In this document: positions 1-13,075 of the stretch, in pieces
Numbering within the stretch: the stretch's first letter is position 1
Layout of the letters: the number at the start of each line of letters is the position of its first letter
Origin: Nymphaea colorata
Taxonomy: Eukaryota; Streptophyta; Magnoliopsida; Nymphaeales; Nymphaeaceae
Length of the DNA stretch: 64,000 bases
Reading direction: 5' to 3'
NCBI RefSeq assembly: GCF_008831285.2
Contig: NC_045146.1
Location: forward strand, 2,072,001 to 2,136,000
Program-made: the position numbers and the translations under genes
Notes under the pieces: generated by a model
Databases searched by the model: none
Told to the model about the DNA's origin: nothing
What the model saw: only the letters and a program-made list of their open reading frames with translations

Positions 1-1129
1 CTGCCGGCAATAACTCGACTGTCATCTCAAGATCGACGATTGTCGTTGCCGGTCGTCGCCGGCGGTGAAGGCCGGTATGGTCCCTCACAGTCGCTGTTGC
101 CGTCGCCCAGCCGTTCCGCCGCTGATGTCGCCTTTGTTTCGCTGCTGTCGTCGCTGGAGAGGACCCTGCCTTCCCTGCCGCTGCCGTTGCCGGAGACTCG
201 GAGAGGAGAAAACGTAAAACGAAAAACGAAAAAGGGTTTCGAAACTTAAGGTTTTTTAACGTTAAAACAATGTTAAAAGATAAAATCAAATAATCGTTAA
301 AATAAAAAAACGGACATATTTAGACTCGGTCAACTTTGACCGTGTCCAAAAATGGACGGATATGGCCTCCGGTGCGTTGACCGTACCCGAAACGGTCAAC
401 GCACCAAATTGCAGTACCGGGTGCCGTACCCGTACCCGTGTCGTACCGGTACCGGACGGGTACTCCTCCTTTGGAGCCGTACCCGTGTTACAGAGGTGGC
501 ATCCTTTCATCTTTTTGTTCTTGTTTTGGAACTGATATAAGTTTTCCTTTTTAAAAGACTATCTTGGGATGTGTAAAGAAAGTGGAGAATATCTGAGAAA
601 ATTCCTGGGCACTGTCCAGTGTGTATTTGCACAGTCAAAGTTCTTATACTGTAAGTGATTAATTTGTTTTGCTTTCCAATACCAATAAGAGGTTGAAGCT
701 TCTAGCTCTGTGAAAACTGGTCAAGCTGTTGCATTGGGTAAACTAATCAAATATGAATTGAAGTTCAGTTAAGATACCATATTCTGCAAGTTAATCTAAC
801 TATGCTTGTCTAACATATGTTATCCTTACATGCATAACCATTCTGCTTCTATCTTCCGTTTAATTTTCTAACCATTTGCACGCTTTCTCATTGTTCTTTG
901 TATGAAACCCTTATTGACTGATCTTCTAGCTCTGTCATTTAAGTTATAGTTATCATAGTTGAAGTACGTGGAGTTCCAAGAATTTGTTTTTATGGAAAAT
1001 TTATCTTTGAACCTAAGACTTGTTATAAATGCATCTGCCTTATGACCTTTCAGTTGTCATGACTGTGAGGTGTTTCTGTTGTTACTGTTGTTATTCTACC
1101 TATCTAATTTCTCTTTTCTTTTGGCACAG
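1..1129. other. Probable intron of the transporter gene, carrying a repeat insertion
   Basis: No exon of the transporter that begins (within the window) at 1130 was recognised here, so this stretch is most likely intron, or intron plus earlier gene parts that I could not see. Bases 1-190 are unusually GC-rich (many CCG/GCCG steps) next to AT-rich surroundings. Together with the GTACCGG-rich block at about 287-505 they look like an inserted mobile element. The small open frame at 40-249 is low-complexity and has no recognisable domain. Bases 506-1129 are ordinary AT-rich intron-like DNA. Confidence 0.5.
287..505 (+). repeat. Terminal-repeat block of a hAT-like element (GTACCGG-rich)
   Basis: This block has repeated CGTACC/GTACCGG words and GGTCAAC...GACCGTGTCC phrases. 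Read on the opposite strand, the same order of words occurs at 35981-36165, directly beside a decayed hAT transposase (36189-36640). The shared order (GACTCGGTCAA, GTGTCCAA, GGCCTCCGGT, GTTGACCGTA, then CCGTACCCGTGT) shows the two blocks are copies of the same element end. Here it lies in a probable intron of the transporter gene. No transposase coding sequence was seen next to it, so this is probably a non-autonomous or truncated copy. Confidence 0.6.
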
Positions 1130-3620
1130 AATTTATTTTTGTACGGATATGGTGCAATATTCAATTTCCTTGGTATCCTTGGGATGGCTGTATTTAAAGG
1201 TGTGTTTTGAAGCTCTGGTTAGATGTACTGTTCTTGTGACCTAATGGACCTAGTTTAGATGTGATGCATCAATTTTCTGGGGATTCTAAAGGCATGCTTC
1301 TGTTAATATTCGTACTTGGTGACTTGTATAGAGATCTTCTCATCCTTGTCTGTCTTTGATTTCTGCAGTCTAGTGTACTATCATTCACTGTTTCTAATAC
1401 AGTTCTCACCCGTGTGACATGGGTGTGGGTGCAAACATCATTGCAGAGAATTTTAAAAATTTGGGTGTGGGGGACATGACTCTGCACACCCCCACATAGT
1501 AGGAAAACAAACACATATGTTTATTATTTATATTCATAAAAATATAAATGTTTAAACAAAAACATCAAAATGTCAAAAAAAATATTAGTACATGATATGA
1601 TAATAGTGTTGGTCTTTCTGATATGTGGTTCATATGGAATGTTTGAGTTACATAATATTAGTATACATCAATAGCCTATGGTTTTTATATTCACTTCTCT
1701 TGGCCTGTGCAAGATGCTTAAAATAAAGAAAAACCATCCTGTTTACTTTTTCACCTACAAACATGTAATGCTCTTGCTGCTGTATTATTTGAACAGGACC
1801 TAACAACTTCAATATTCTACAAGGCCACTCAAAAGCTACCATGTTATTGATATGCAACAATGCAGCACAAGGAATTTTGTCCTCATTCTTTTTCAAATAT
1901 GCAGGTCATATTTCACTCTTCTGTGCCTTTTTGTTGGTTTACTTGGTATTCTGGTGGTATCTTGTATTCCTTATAATTGATCGTTTCTTTTACATGAATA
2001 GAAAATTTTCGTTCCCTGGCTACTGACTACATTTGATGGATGTTCTTGCTTACATGTTTGCAACATTGTCAGTTGTTTACTCACTGGTTTTTACAGATAC
2101 CATACTGAAGAAGTATTCGTCAACTGTTGCCACCATTTTCACTGGCATAGCATCTGCTGCATTATTTGGCCATACTTTGACAGTTAATTTCATGTTAGGG
2201 ATTTCCATTGTCTTCATATCAATGCATCAGGTAATCTGAGTTTTCTTTATAGGATCAATCATTTGTTTAATTTATTGTGTTTCTAATTTTTTTTTTCATT
2301 TGTTTAATTTGTTGTGTTTCTAATTTTTCTTGTTTTTGTTTTTGCAGTTCTTTTCTCCACTATCTAAGGTCAAAGAAGAGCAAAATGGGGCAGTAGAAAT
2401 ATTGGAGGTTCAAAAGAATCACAGGTTAGTTTTATAGTTGTGCCTTCACCATGCGACAAAAACTATGAGTGAAGGTCCGGTCACCCAATGCTTCTACTTA
2501 ACAAAGTGACATACCACTGAAGGTATTCAGTCACTTGCCATTGTATTAGTATGTGCCATCATTTTAGTACATTGATAAGGTTAACAGGGACAAATTCGTG
2601 GTCCATATTGCAGACATGTGAAAGTGGGAGTGACCTGATCCCAGTTTTTCGTACCTTTGTTTATCAGAGATAGAGAGTATGAGCATGCAGTGTAAGGCTT
2701 GGATTGCACCATTCACTTGCCATCAGGCACCTACTTGCTATCGAACAGGCTAGCACTTTGTGGGCAAATATAATTGTACAGACGGGCTTCATATGCCCAA
2801 GAATGTAGGGGGAAAAAGTCGTATTTCTGTGTGTATATTTAAAATCAACTTAGCTTTTTTGGCTTATAAATTTTGTAGCCTTTTTGACTTTTCTTATTAC
2901 ATCAACACATCAAAGAATTGAGTTTTCCTTGTTTTTGCAATATATATATAGCTATTGTCAATAAATTTCCAACCTTTGTCACATGGATGCAGGTATGGGC
3001 ATGGATGTAGCGCAACTGCATAAAACTCGAGTTCTTATCACACACACACACACACACACACTCACTCACTCACTCACATATATGAAAACAATAACATTTC
3101 ATTACATTAATTGTTTATATTCATACATAATAAAATAATAAAAAAAAAACATCAAATTAGTTTTACAACACCCATTTTTCCTCGTCCATGTGGCATAGTT
3201 CTCGTTCATTTGTGGAAAACAGTTTTATGTATACGTGTGGTTCATTTGTGGAAAACAATAAGAGAACTGACTTTCAACTAAAGGTCTCTGAACTTCTCAG
3301 AGTAGCAACTGAAATCCCTATGCATATATATAGCTATAGATATGGAGCATTTTGATGTGTTTGAGTTATTTACTGTTTTTTGGTTTTGTTTTGCAGATCA
3401 AAGGAGTCATCATTCATAAATATGGCTGCTGGAGCCAATGAAGAAGTATGTACTCTTGATTTTCTTCTCCCCAATAGGTCTTTTGAAGTTGTTATGCTTT
3501 AACTAATGAAATTCTTCCATTTTAGACAAACTTGCCAAGACTGACTTGTTTTTTTGCTGCTCGTGCCAGACTACACATCGCATTGTTTCTAGTGAGAGAG
3601 AACCACTTCTCCCCACCTAA
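1130..3620 (+). CDS. CMP-sialic acid / UDP-galactose transporter-like protein, C-terminal part (5' end outside window)
   Basis: Six exons encode the last 162 residues: 1130-1199, 1797-1904, 2097-2230, 2348-2424, 3397-3445 and 3570-3620, ending in TAA. All introns are GT-AG and the joined frame stays open. The protein shows the blocks [54 protein letters not shown] and [18 protein letters not shown]. These match plant nucleotide-sugar transporters of the CMP-sialic acid transporter-like 2/3 (UTR6-type) group, multi-pass proteins of the Golgi/ER membrane that exchange a nucleotide sugar for the nucleotide monophosphate. The first exon shown begins in phase 0. The C-terminal tail ([13 protein letters not shown], then a short ...EREPLLPT end) is hydrophilic and probably cytosolic. 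Earlier exons lie upstream of the window or were missed. The substrate cannot be told from sequence. Confidence 0.9.
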
Positions 3621-6010
3621 TTCTAATGTGTAAGGTATGCTTCCTGTTTAGTGTTATATAATATGTTCTAGTTTTCAAAATGTCACATGATCTTATGCTT
3701 ACTAGTTACTAAGTTAGGATTGTCCATACAAATTGCTATCATTTCTAACCCCACCAAAAATGAAATATCTTCCTATGGCTTGCTCCAATGTCTAGAATCT
3801 TCAGATTCTGCACCTCATGGGTTAAGGACTTGAGATGTGTCTTGATCTGTTATCCTGGCATACTTACAGTTTTGTTGAATCTAGATCCTATATATAAACT
3901 TATTAAGCCTTTTGGGGCTCAGATTCAAAGGGCTTGCCAATGTCAGGGTGGATTTTGTCTATCGGGCAGGCATTCATGGTTTGGTTCCTACATGCATCCC
4001 CTTTGAAGTCAAAACTATAGGTATAAGTATAAAACCTGGTGTAAGATACAGCAAGTGCGTCTCACTGCTCCTCGTAAGACAGTCCACGCCCAGGTTTCCG
4101 TTAAGTACTCATTTGAAAACAAGAATCTTCAAGTTCCTTTTTGTCTTTTACATAAAATGTTTTACGCATAATAGTGGAATGGATAAGAAGCAAAAGCAAC
4201 AAAAATAGTTTCACAAAACTGCGTACCATGTGATTTATGGAGGTTGGAGTTCATGAATTTCTCTCAAGATTTTTAGAAACTGCAGATTCTCTGTTAGAGT
4301 ACAAGTGTTTAAAAATTTACTCGTGCACAATTTGGTCATCACTTGTTTAGGCAAATGATTTCTGAACCCAGATGGATCTTGGAAGTGGTTTAACCAATTC
4401 TACAGAGGAATGAGAGGGCCATTTTTCTGGGGTTGGTGAGGGCTAGGTATCTTGGTTAATTTTGAGCGACTGGATAAACCCACACACCAAACAGGGTCTC
4501 TAGGGTACTTTTGGTTTCTTCAATGCAGTCAATGGGCTGGTCCTTTTGACTACTCAAAACTTTGTCAGTTGCAGTTGCTGGTTTCTTCTTTCTATGTTTT
4601 GTATTAGAGGTTGTTTCGGTGAAACTGGTATTATTGCAAAACCCCAAGTGTTCTCAATCACCTTGATTGTTGGCCACATCGTGAGAAAAGAAAAGCAGAA
4701 TAAATTCTGAATAAATTGCAAAAATGGCTACTTAAGGTTTCTTTGTTATTTTTTCTAATCAAAATCTGTTTATACTTTCTGCACAAAGTGAACAATGTTG
4801 TGTTACAGTGCTTAAAATTTACTGTTATCTGTTTCTGTTCATGTGCTTGTAGCAGGAAATTTCTATCTAGGATTGATTCTTTCGGCTGCAATTGTTCTCC
4901 ACTGGAGAGACCAGCCAGTTTTACGAAACTCGGTGAAATATATAAGGTGATTTGTTTCTTGAGTGGTGCTTAGCAAACTTAACCCTATCAAATTGTCGAC
5001 CTATAAATGGCGAGAAAATAGTTGAAATTTGAGTACGAAGAAAAAGGCGGTCTGGTTGGTGGTGCAGTTAAGATGGCAGATCTGCTGCTCTTTGCTGTCA
5101 CACAATGCTTAAGCTTGGGCGCTTGTATTTATACCCCGTTATATAAAATCAGTCTCCAGCCTTTTTTGCTCTACCTCAACAATTATAAGGGTATATAGCT
5201 AGTCATTTTTTGTATTTTATCCAATGTAATATTGGAGGGGACATTGTTGAAATTTATTGTTAAAGATAAGCCATTATTGCATTTCAATACCTTCCGCTTT
5301 GCATTTTGATCAGACGATTCACTTTTAACTTGAGATACGAACCAATCAGTTCGCATTGCTGAGGCATTACTTGCCTGCCAACTTACTTTGGATTGCAGAT
5401 GAGCAATCCCATGTTCACTCATGGGCCCTGAGTTCGTCTCAAGGAATATTATAAAACCGTATTTAAATCTGAAGCAGAACTCACTTGAAAAAATCAGCAC
5501 TCTATGTATATTTCAAATTATGGAAAATATTTCAACGTCTCTCTTATTATGTGACCATAGAGTGCTATACAAATACCATTCGATGTCATCTACCATGGAC
5601 AAATAAAGCTCATTGAAGCTTTACTAAACAACAGTTTACAAAAACAAGATTGAACGCCAAAGCAGATTGAAAATCAAGTGGCAGATTTATTTACCAGACA
5701 ACTGAAAAACTAGTTTCGGTTTTTGAAGAACAAGTAATAAATGGTTCATGGGTATGTGCAACTCTAAAGAGACTAAGATAAGTTACTGGATTTGGATCTG
5801 GATCCAATTGAATAAGACCAGAAATATGTTAGCCCATATGTATAATTGCAAGTTGTGACGTTTGTAGTTTGAAGGCATCAAGTCCTTTACGCCAAGCTTT
5901 TCCACCGCATAAATAATCAAATGAATTGTTATTAACAACAGAAGATTTAACAGTTGCCACGACGTATTTTCATCGGAATAACAATAAAATACACAAGCAT
6001 TCAGCTATAT
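3621..6010. other. Intergenic region between convergent genes
   Basis: These 2.4 kb separate the stop codon of the transporter gene (plus strand) from that of EGY3 (minus strand), so both 3' untranslated regions and terminators must lie here. The short open frames in it have no recognisable domains and no splice-supported continuation. No RNA gene or repeat was recognised. Confidence 0.6.
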
Positions 6011-9000
6011 TTACATATCTCCTCTGAAAAACGGTTGGTTTAAGAAGGAACTCGAGAAGGTGCCTCCACCATTGGGGAAGAGAGTGAGGAAGCAAATAAC
6101 AGCCAGTACCAGGCCCCAACCGTACCTGTCATCTCCTATAGGTGTGATTTCATCCTTTGCAGGTATTTCTTCACCACCTCTGAAGAAGGTTGCAAACAAG
6201 CCCCATGCCAAGCAAAGCACACTGCCAGTAAGCCCACCTATGCCCAACAGCAGTGATGTTGCAAAGGACAATGTTGCCGCCACATTTCGCCCAAACAGAG
6301 CTTGAGCTATTCGACCACCTTCAAGTCGTCCGCAAGGTAGAAGATTCAAAGAAGTCACCACCATTCCTAAAGAAAGATCAGAACCGTAAACCATTTGGCC
6401 CCGTAATGGTGATCAGGAACCTTAAGGCCTCCATCGATTATTGCCTTGGATATCTGAACTCAGGCAATTCTAAATCCTAGGATTTGAGATACTCTAGACT
6501 GCAACTAACTCTATCTACCTTCCTTTCCTTCTAAACTCAGTTCGGAGGTCCATGCTTGGAAAATGCCCGACCCAATGTGGGTTATGCAAATTTCAAGAAG
6601 CGACAGTCAGGTTGATATTGATTAGCAAAATCTAGATTGAACAAAGAAAATGTCCCCTCAGTCTTTCTCCTAGTCAGACATGCTGGTGGATGCAGCATTG
6701 ATGACAAAATCACATCAATCTGATTCTGCATTTCGTTCAGTTGGGTCCGCGTATAATTTCCTAGCACTTGGTCGACCATGAGCCTTCACGTTTTGAAACG
6801 AGTAATCCACTTACCTAAAAGACCAGCAAAAGCAAGGGGATCAACAGGCACACCAAGTCCTTCAACAGCATTAGGCAGAACATTCCCCAGATCATCTGAG
6901 TAAGGACCGATCACGAACTCGATAAAAGAAAGCAATGGGTTGCTATAGAAGAACTGTGGCCTTATGTACCTGTCAAAAGCCAGAAAGAATTCATATGTAC
7001 TTGTCAGCTGTTAAGAAGCATGGTGGGACAATTTTGTTCACAGATAAGTTAGGTAGCCTACAAGGCATTGTCGCCTCCATTAAAGCTTCCATCAGCCACG
7101 AAAGCAGAAATTGCCAGAGCCAGGGATGTCAAATAAGCACTTGCAGTACGTGCAACAGGAATGTCAAAAAGGGCCTTCTTGTTAGGCAAAAGGGACTCAT
7201 AATTGTTCATAACACCCAGGCAACCCGTCCAATTGGATGGTACAAGAAAGGATGGGCTCAGGTCTACTCCATAGCTAGCCGCTGTTATTCTTGTTGCAAT
7301 CTGTTTTGGCAAAAAAATGAAATGTTGAATAAATAGAATAGAATACAAAGGAGCATGACTTTTGCCTGTATTAGATCATGGAATACGAACAAAATATGAG
7401 CACTCTATAGGAACAACATTCTTCTGGTTCTTCTTGTTTTATTCTTCTTCTCCTCCTTTTGAGGTCTGGTGCACCGTTCTTCTTCTGGTGGTGTTCTTCA
7501 CCACATTTTGATATTTTTCTTCTATTTTTGTGCACTACAACTTTTTGTTCAACTTTGTTAATACCATGTTTTAAAAATTTAATCATGTTATGATATGTTT
7601 AATTTTTTATCATGTTGCACTTGTTTCATTGTTATACAGTCAACATTTTTCAAAAGTGTTTCAGCTTTGCTAACAGCTTTTAACATTTAATAGTTCTTCA
7701 GGTAGTCTCTTTTTTGGGTTGAAGTTGCCTGATGCTGCCTCGTCTCATTGAGGCTCAGGTTCCTCCATTAGGCGCAGCAGAGTCAAGCATCCCAACGATC
7801 CTATTTGGTGAGATTTGACGGCTATAAAACAGTCAACTGAAAAACATAACTTACATTTACTTTTGAAAACGATCTGCACGTGCATGTTCCTATACTCAAC
7901 ATGTACGTATAATAATAAAAATATGCATATTGAACAGCACATACGTTGTCCCTGTGAATCTTGACATGATTTTGCCTCAGTATAATTTTCGTTCTGACAA
8001 GTTGCTGTAACTTAGTGGACATAAGGTACGAGGGAAATTTTAAATCAAGCAGAAAGACTGTCAAATATTCTTTAAAATTGTTCTGAAGGCCTTTACGATT
8101 AGAAAAAGAATGGCTGACAATATCTGACCACAATGGTCCCATTTCCGCTGCTGACTAAGCGCCCAGCAGAATTATTCTGCATTACTGCAATAACATGGAA
8201 CTATCTGACGGAGTTCACAAATAAAAAAACGAATGTAATATTATCTGATCACCATGGTCGCATTTATGGCTATAATCAAGCACATGCAGATTATACTGCA
8301 GTGTAGCAGGTAGTTTTTATGAGTGTAAGGGATGAGACAGTTGGGGACTTACCTCAGAAACCACTAAAATAGTCAGGAAACCACCAAAAAGAGGAAGCAC
8401 ATTAGCAACATAGTCCTCAAAAGTAGCGTCGGGCTTGAGGAAGAAGCCGCTCATTAATGCAATAGTTCCAAAAGTTGCAACAGATAAGGCGATGGCGCTA
8501 ACATATCCCCATGGAGTGCTCAGCTTCGTGGTCTCAAATTGAAGATCAATCTCAACTTTGGGTTGCACCATGCACACCTAAGCCATTGGAAAAAGGTAAG
8601 AAATTTTGGACGAAACGTAGTGGGGAACCCCAAAAAGAAATTCTAACCAAGAACTTTCCACTTCACCTGCTTCTTTATGTCACCTGCTTCCTCTTGCATC
8701 AACCACACAACTACTTCTCTCCCTGCTGCTTCTGATAACTTCTTTTCCAATTTGGGGATGGCCTCCTCTGGGGGTTTCCTCAAATTACCAATGAAGATTC
8801 CACCATCTCCAAACCGCCGAACATCAACAGCAAAGAATGTATCAAAACCAAAGCAGCTCTTCAGCTAAAAACATAAAGAAACAGAAATTCAAGATTCAGG
8901 GCAAAACAAACAACTGGAAGTAAGGAAGAACAACATGAAAATTTTGACATTCTAAAGCTTGCCTTGTTAAGGTCTAAGGCTTTGAAAGTTTCTTGTGCCT

Positions 9001-9475
9001 TTTCTAAGCTCTCTCTCTCTTTCTCAACACTGTCACGAAGAACATTGGAGAAGAATCTGCCTACAGGATTACTATTTGTTTCGTTGCTGAGTTCCTTGAG
9101 TTTCCTCTCAGCTCGCTTCTTCTCAAGCTTGATAGCTGCTTCAACGGAAGGACTACCCATAAATCTCTTGAATTCTTCATCGACCTTCCAGTCCACCTCT
9201 TCCGTGTTCTGCGGTTCTTCTCCAGTTTCTACCGAAGAGTTCCCTTCAGTTTCACCCTCAATGGGGTCTGAAATTGTGGAAACTGTAGGGGCTTGAGATT
9301 GTTCCTCATGATCTTGATCCGAAAATCTGACATAGGTTCTTCTTGAGCAACTGGAAAATGGAAGATTTGACACAGGTTTCTTCTGAATGGCACATGGGTA
9401 GCTCGAAGGAATGCGTTTGATGAATTGGGTTTTGAAGGGGCATGGCGAAGAAGCGAAAATCGACAACACCACCAT
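6011..9475 (-). CDS. EGY3: EGY3-like chloroplast S2P-type metalloprotease homologue (probably proteolytically inactive)
   Basis: Six exons on the minus strand: 9475-8963, 8864-8667, 8577-8353, 7300-7062, 6969-6815 and 6366-6011, giving 561 residues, close to the roughly 570 of Arabidopsis EGY3. The start is the ATG at 9475; it opens a Ser/Pro/Arg-rich N-terminus fitting a chloroplast transit peptide, then an acidic coiled region (EEVDWKVDEEFKRFMG...) typical of EGY3. Exon 2 carries FIGNLRKP, the GNLR motif of the EGY family. Exons 3-6 hold the hydrophobic membrane segments (STPWGYVSAIALSVATFG, LVPSNWTGCLGVMNNYESLL). The S2P zinc motif HExxH is absent, as in known EGY3 proteins, and the second site reads NLLPCGRLEGGR (about residues 451-462). 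EGY3 is a thylakoid-membrane protein linked to heat and oxidative stress and is regarded as a pseudoprotease. Intron 1 begins with GC rather than GT. Confidence 0.93.
8961..8962 (-). other. Non-canonical GC splice donor of EGY3 intron 1
   Basis: Exon 1 must end after the lysine codon at 8963-8965, because the protein block FKALDLNK continues with LKSCFGF, encoded from 8864 after a clear TTTTTAG acceptor. The sense-strand junction reads AACAAG|GCAAGC, so the intron starts GC. This fits the known GC-AG class, whose donors have a strong AG|GCAAG context. No nearby GT would keep the conserved protein in frame. Confidence 0.8.
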
Positions 9476-11936
9476 TTTTACCTGAAGAGCAGGAAACAAA
9501 TTGAAGCGGATACTCCATCGGACTCGAGATCGGATTGATATTTGACCAGCGGGAAGAGGCCTCTAGAAATGGCGGGATGTTTCTAAAGATGGAGCAAGGT
9601 AAGTGGAAGCGAGAGGATACCAAAGGCCATCTCCCTCTGGGCACCACGTGTCTAAGCAGTAGACCCTACCTCCTTCCCCACCCCCTCCTCCTCCCTCTCT
9701 GTCTCTCTTTTCTTCTGCATAGAAATCGCAAGATAACACGCGAATATGAACAACCAATAAGGTGGTCGTGCAAATTGCAAGCAGAAACAGAGCAGTCCAA
9801 ATTCAGAGGAACGCTCCGGAAGGCAAAGAAAATTTACAGATGATGAGTCCCTGGCTGATCCTATCAACGCATGCAGGCCACACACTTCATTGCTTATAAA
9901 TGCGCAGGAAAATATCCGGCAGTTTTCATCTTCCCAGTACAAGCATCTCAAAAACACGCATGGAAGAGCCATCTGTACATGTGACCAAACTCTGAAAGCA
10001 ACCTGAGCAAACTCGATCGTCTCCTGGTGCTCTCACCCGCTGCTCAACAAAAAGTTCGCACAAAGGCACCTCACAGATCAGTACAGAGGAAAACGAACAA
10101 CTTAAGTATTTTGTGCTTTCTACCGTCTTTCTTTCACCTCCAGCCTCAACTTGCCTGCCGACAAAAGCAAAAGCATTGCGACTCTGGTGTAAATGCTCGA
10201 AGGCAGCATAAGATTTCCAGCAATATCTGGTTCAATCTCAAAAAAACTACTGTCTGTGATCATGCGCAAAAACCGAAACTGCCATGAGTTCGACAGGTAC
10301 TCAGCAGGGCGCCCCTAACCTTGGTCATTAATGGTTTTGAAAGTGTCAGGCCTTTTAGAAATTGAAGAGAGATCGTCCATGTTTCCCTTTCAACTGAGGG
10401 TTCAATTGGCCGATTGGAATTAAATAGATGTCTGGTTGGGCGTGACCATATTCATTTCAAGTATTGGGCAGCGCCAATTTTCTGTAAGCAAGGTAAGTTC
10501 AGGTCCAGTTAGTCAGCATAAGCCTCCTCATATTGAACGGAGATCAGGAGCCTAGTCTGATCTGTATCAGCTGAACATCGAAACGATACTGGTCGTCGTG
10601 GTCAATAGTACGCGTTTTTTCTTTCGTTGAGAAGCTGATAAGCGGGTTGTCTTTGTTTTGAAGCATCGAGGCATCAACTTTCAATGCTTAAAAAAAAAAA
10701 AGCTACCAACACATAAGTTGAAATGTACAGGAGATGACAGCCTCGACAACGAAAACAATCCATGTATCATAGGGAGACTAGATTGGGTGGACACTGCAAC
10801 CATCAGCCAGGTGGTAGATCTGTCCCATTCACCTAATAATACATTTAAAGAGTTCAGAATTTAGGTTTTTTTTTTAAATGCATCCGTATGTAATCAATAA
10901 GTTGCGAAAGCAAATTATACTCTGAAAATCAGTTTATTTGGGCCTGTAGTTGCATGTAAGATTCTATAAGTCATGAAACCTTTTAATCTTCTGCCCTAAA
11001 AAAATTGAAAAAATTTAGTTGATGTCAAAATAAAAAGTTATATACAACTATAATGACTAATGCCAAAGTTTTATTTTGTGTCTAAAATAAAGCAACTCCT
11101 ACATGCAGTCAGAAATAAAATCGCTATGTTGAGCGACATGGCCCGAGATGAGTGAGGAGAGGGAGGGGGCTTAAACTCTCGCTCGGACGACTGCTATATC
11201 ATTTTATATTTTATATTTTGTAAAGTAGAATTTGTATCATATTATTTTATATTTTGAAAAGTGGAATTTGTACTTTTCAAAATATAAAAATTAATTTTTT
11301 TTACTGATTAACGTTTTGTCAGAAGATGGTGCCCTCGTGTCCAATCATTAAATATAAAAGGTTTCAACTTTACGTGTCCGAGCAATTTAGACAGCTGGAG
11401 AGTGTTGAAAAGAATGGGCACTTGTAAACGTGGTCGTCAATCACTCATATTCAGCCTTGTTTAATATGATAACATGCAAGCAACAACGCCTCGTCCTTTA
11501 CAAGGGCTCATCGTCCACATAGCCGTTGGTATTGTCAGGAAGAAGAAAAGTAACGGAGAAGGTGCTTTAGAAAAGATCGAGGGAGGGCCGAATCACACAG
11601 CCGACATGAAGAATCTAAATATCATAGGAAAATAAGAGCTAAAATACAGAATGAGCATATACACCATTACACCATTTAAATCAAATCAACCAGATCATTC
11701 CTGTTACAATCCAAACTCATGGCCACTCTGGTGCAGGCAACACAAACCGCCTGCAACAAGACTCAAAAGTAGAAAAACATGTACAAAGACTGAAATTTGG
11801 ACAAAGCATGAGGAATTTAGAGGCCTGGGGAAGAGACAGAACCCAGGTGAAACAGAACCTTCAAGACATAAAAAACAGCACGGAATGGCACGAAACCATA
11901 TGGGAGGCGCAAATTCACGGAACATCAGCTTGACAT
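9476..11936. other. Intergenic region; upstream of EGY3 and downstream of the PTI1-like gene
   Basis: The EGY3 promoter and 5' leader must lie just above 9475. I looked for clear heat-shock elements (alternating GAA/TTC triplets) because EGY3 genes are heat-responsive, but found only partial matches. Bases 11180-11310 contain an imperfect duplicated AT-rich phrase (TTTTATATTTTG..AAAGT) with an inverted copy, possibly a small decayed repeat. No gene was recognised. Confidence 0.5.
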
Positions 11937-13032
11937 TTATGGACCAGCTGTAGGTGGAGGTGGTGCAGCTGATTGAGGCCTCGGCACGAGAAGTGGCTGC
12001 AGTGCCTTAACAACAATGCTCATGTTTGGTCGAAACTCCGCCTCGTACTGCACACATAATGCTGCCACAGCTGCTAACTGCAGTGCATATTTGAATTAGG
12101 ACTCTCAAATCTAGTGAACACTGCAAAGGAAACAGGTGCATGCATGCAGGAAAGCCAAAGCAGCATTGATGGTTTATGCATAATTCACAAAGTAAAATTA
12201 AGTATAATTCAGGATACTAGGGAAAATACAGACAAATTTTCACAAACCATCTACCATAAAAAGCACCCGCCAAGTCGAAACTCCATTTGCGTTGCAGGAA
12301 TGGATAATTTCGTTGAGAGAGCTTACCAACGGAATGATCAAGTTGGAATAAAAACAAACACATGCACGACATGATAAAAATTAGGTTAATCCAATGAGCA
12401 TAACTTTTCAAATCACTGTGTTCAGGAATTCAGATGAAAGTCTCACCTAATGAACAAGTTTTTAATGACAAGTTGACAACACTCACAATTTCAAATCAAG
12501 AACTAGAACAAATGATGTTAATTTTTATGCGAAGATGAATGTGAAGGTAAAAACATTCAAAATGAAAAACGCACCCAGTTCTTTGCCAGGGGTCCAATAG
12601 CTTGGATAAGGAAGGGAAGAGTCAAAGTGGTCGCAGAACAGATACTTTTTCGCTACCAGTAACCCTCTAATTAGAGCCCCATAGCCCTCTAATTAGAGCC
12701 CCGATGGCCATTTAACTGTTTTAACCTTATGTACAAGCAGATCCACTCCACTATGAAGGATCCAGTTTACACATACACGTGGCCCATGATTATTTATGTG
12801 GACCAAACTAAGCCAGTAATTTGTCAAAGACAAAGCAATTTGTGCAGAATGCAGCGACAAGGAAGAACACATATATCTAAAACTGCTCGTCCATCATATG
12901 TGCAATATGATTGGGAATGATTGCTTTTGAGTCAAGTCCTAAAGAAATGTATGATTGCTCAATCTAGTTGCTTTTAAAGGATAAGACAATTTATGCAGAA
13001 ATCAAAGGCAAGGAACACAACTAGTGTGCAAG

Positions 13033-13075
<43 letters not shown>

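Noticed and set aside
40-249. GC-rich 69-codon open frame at the window start
   Set aside because: Low-complexity Ser/Pro/Leu composition with no domain. It lies in probable intron or transposon DNA.
9500-9950. Heat-shock elements upstream of EGY3
   Set aside because: Only two-triplet partial matches were seen, which are expected by chance.
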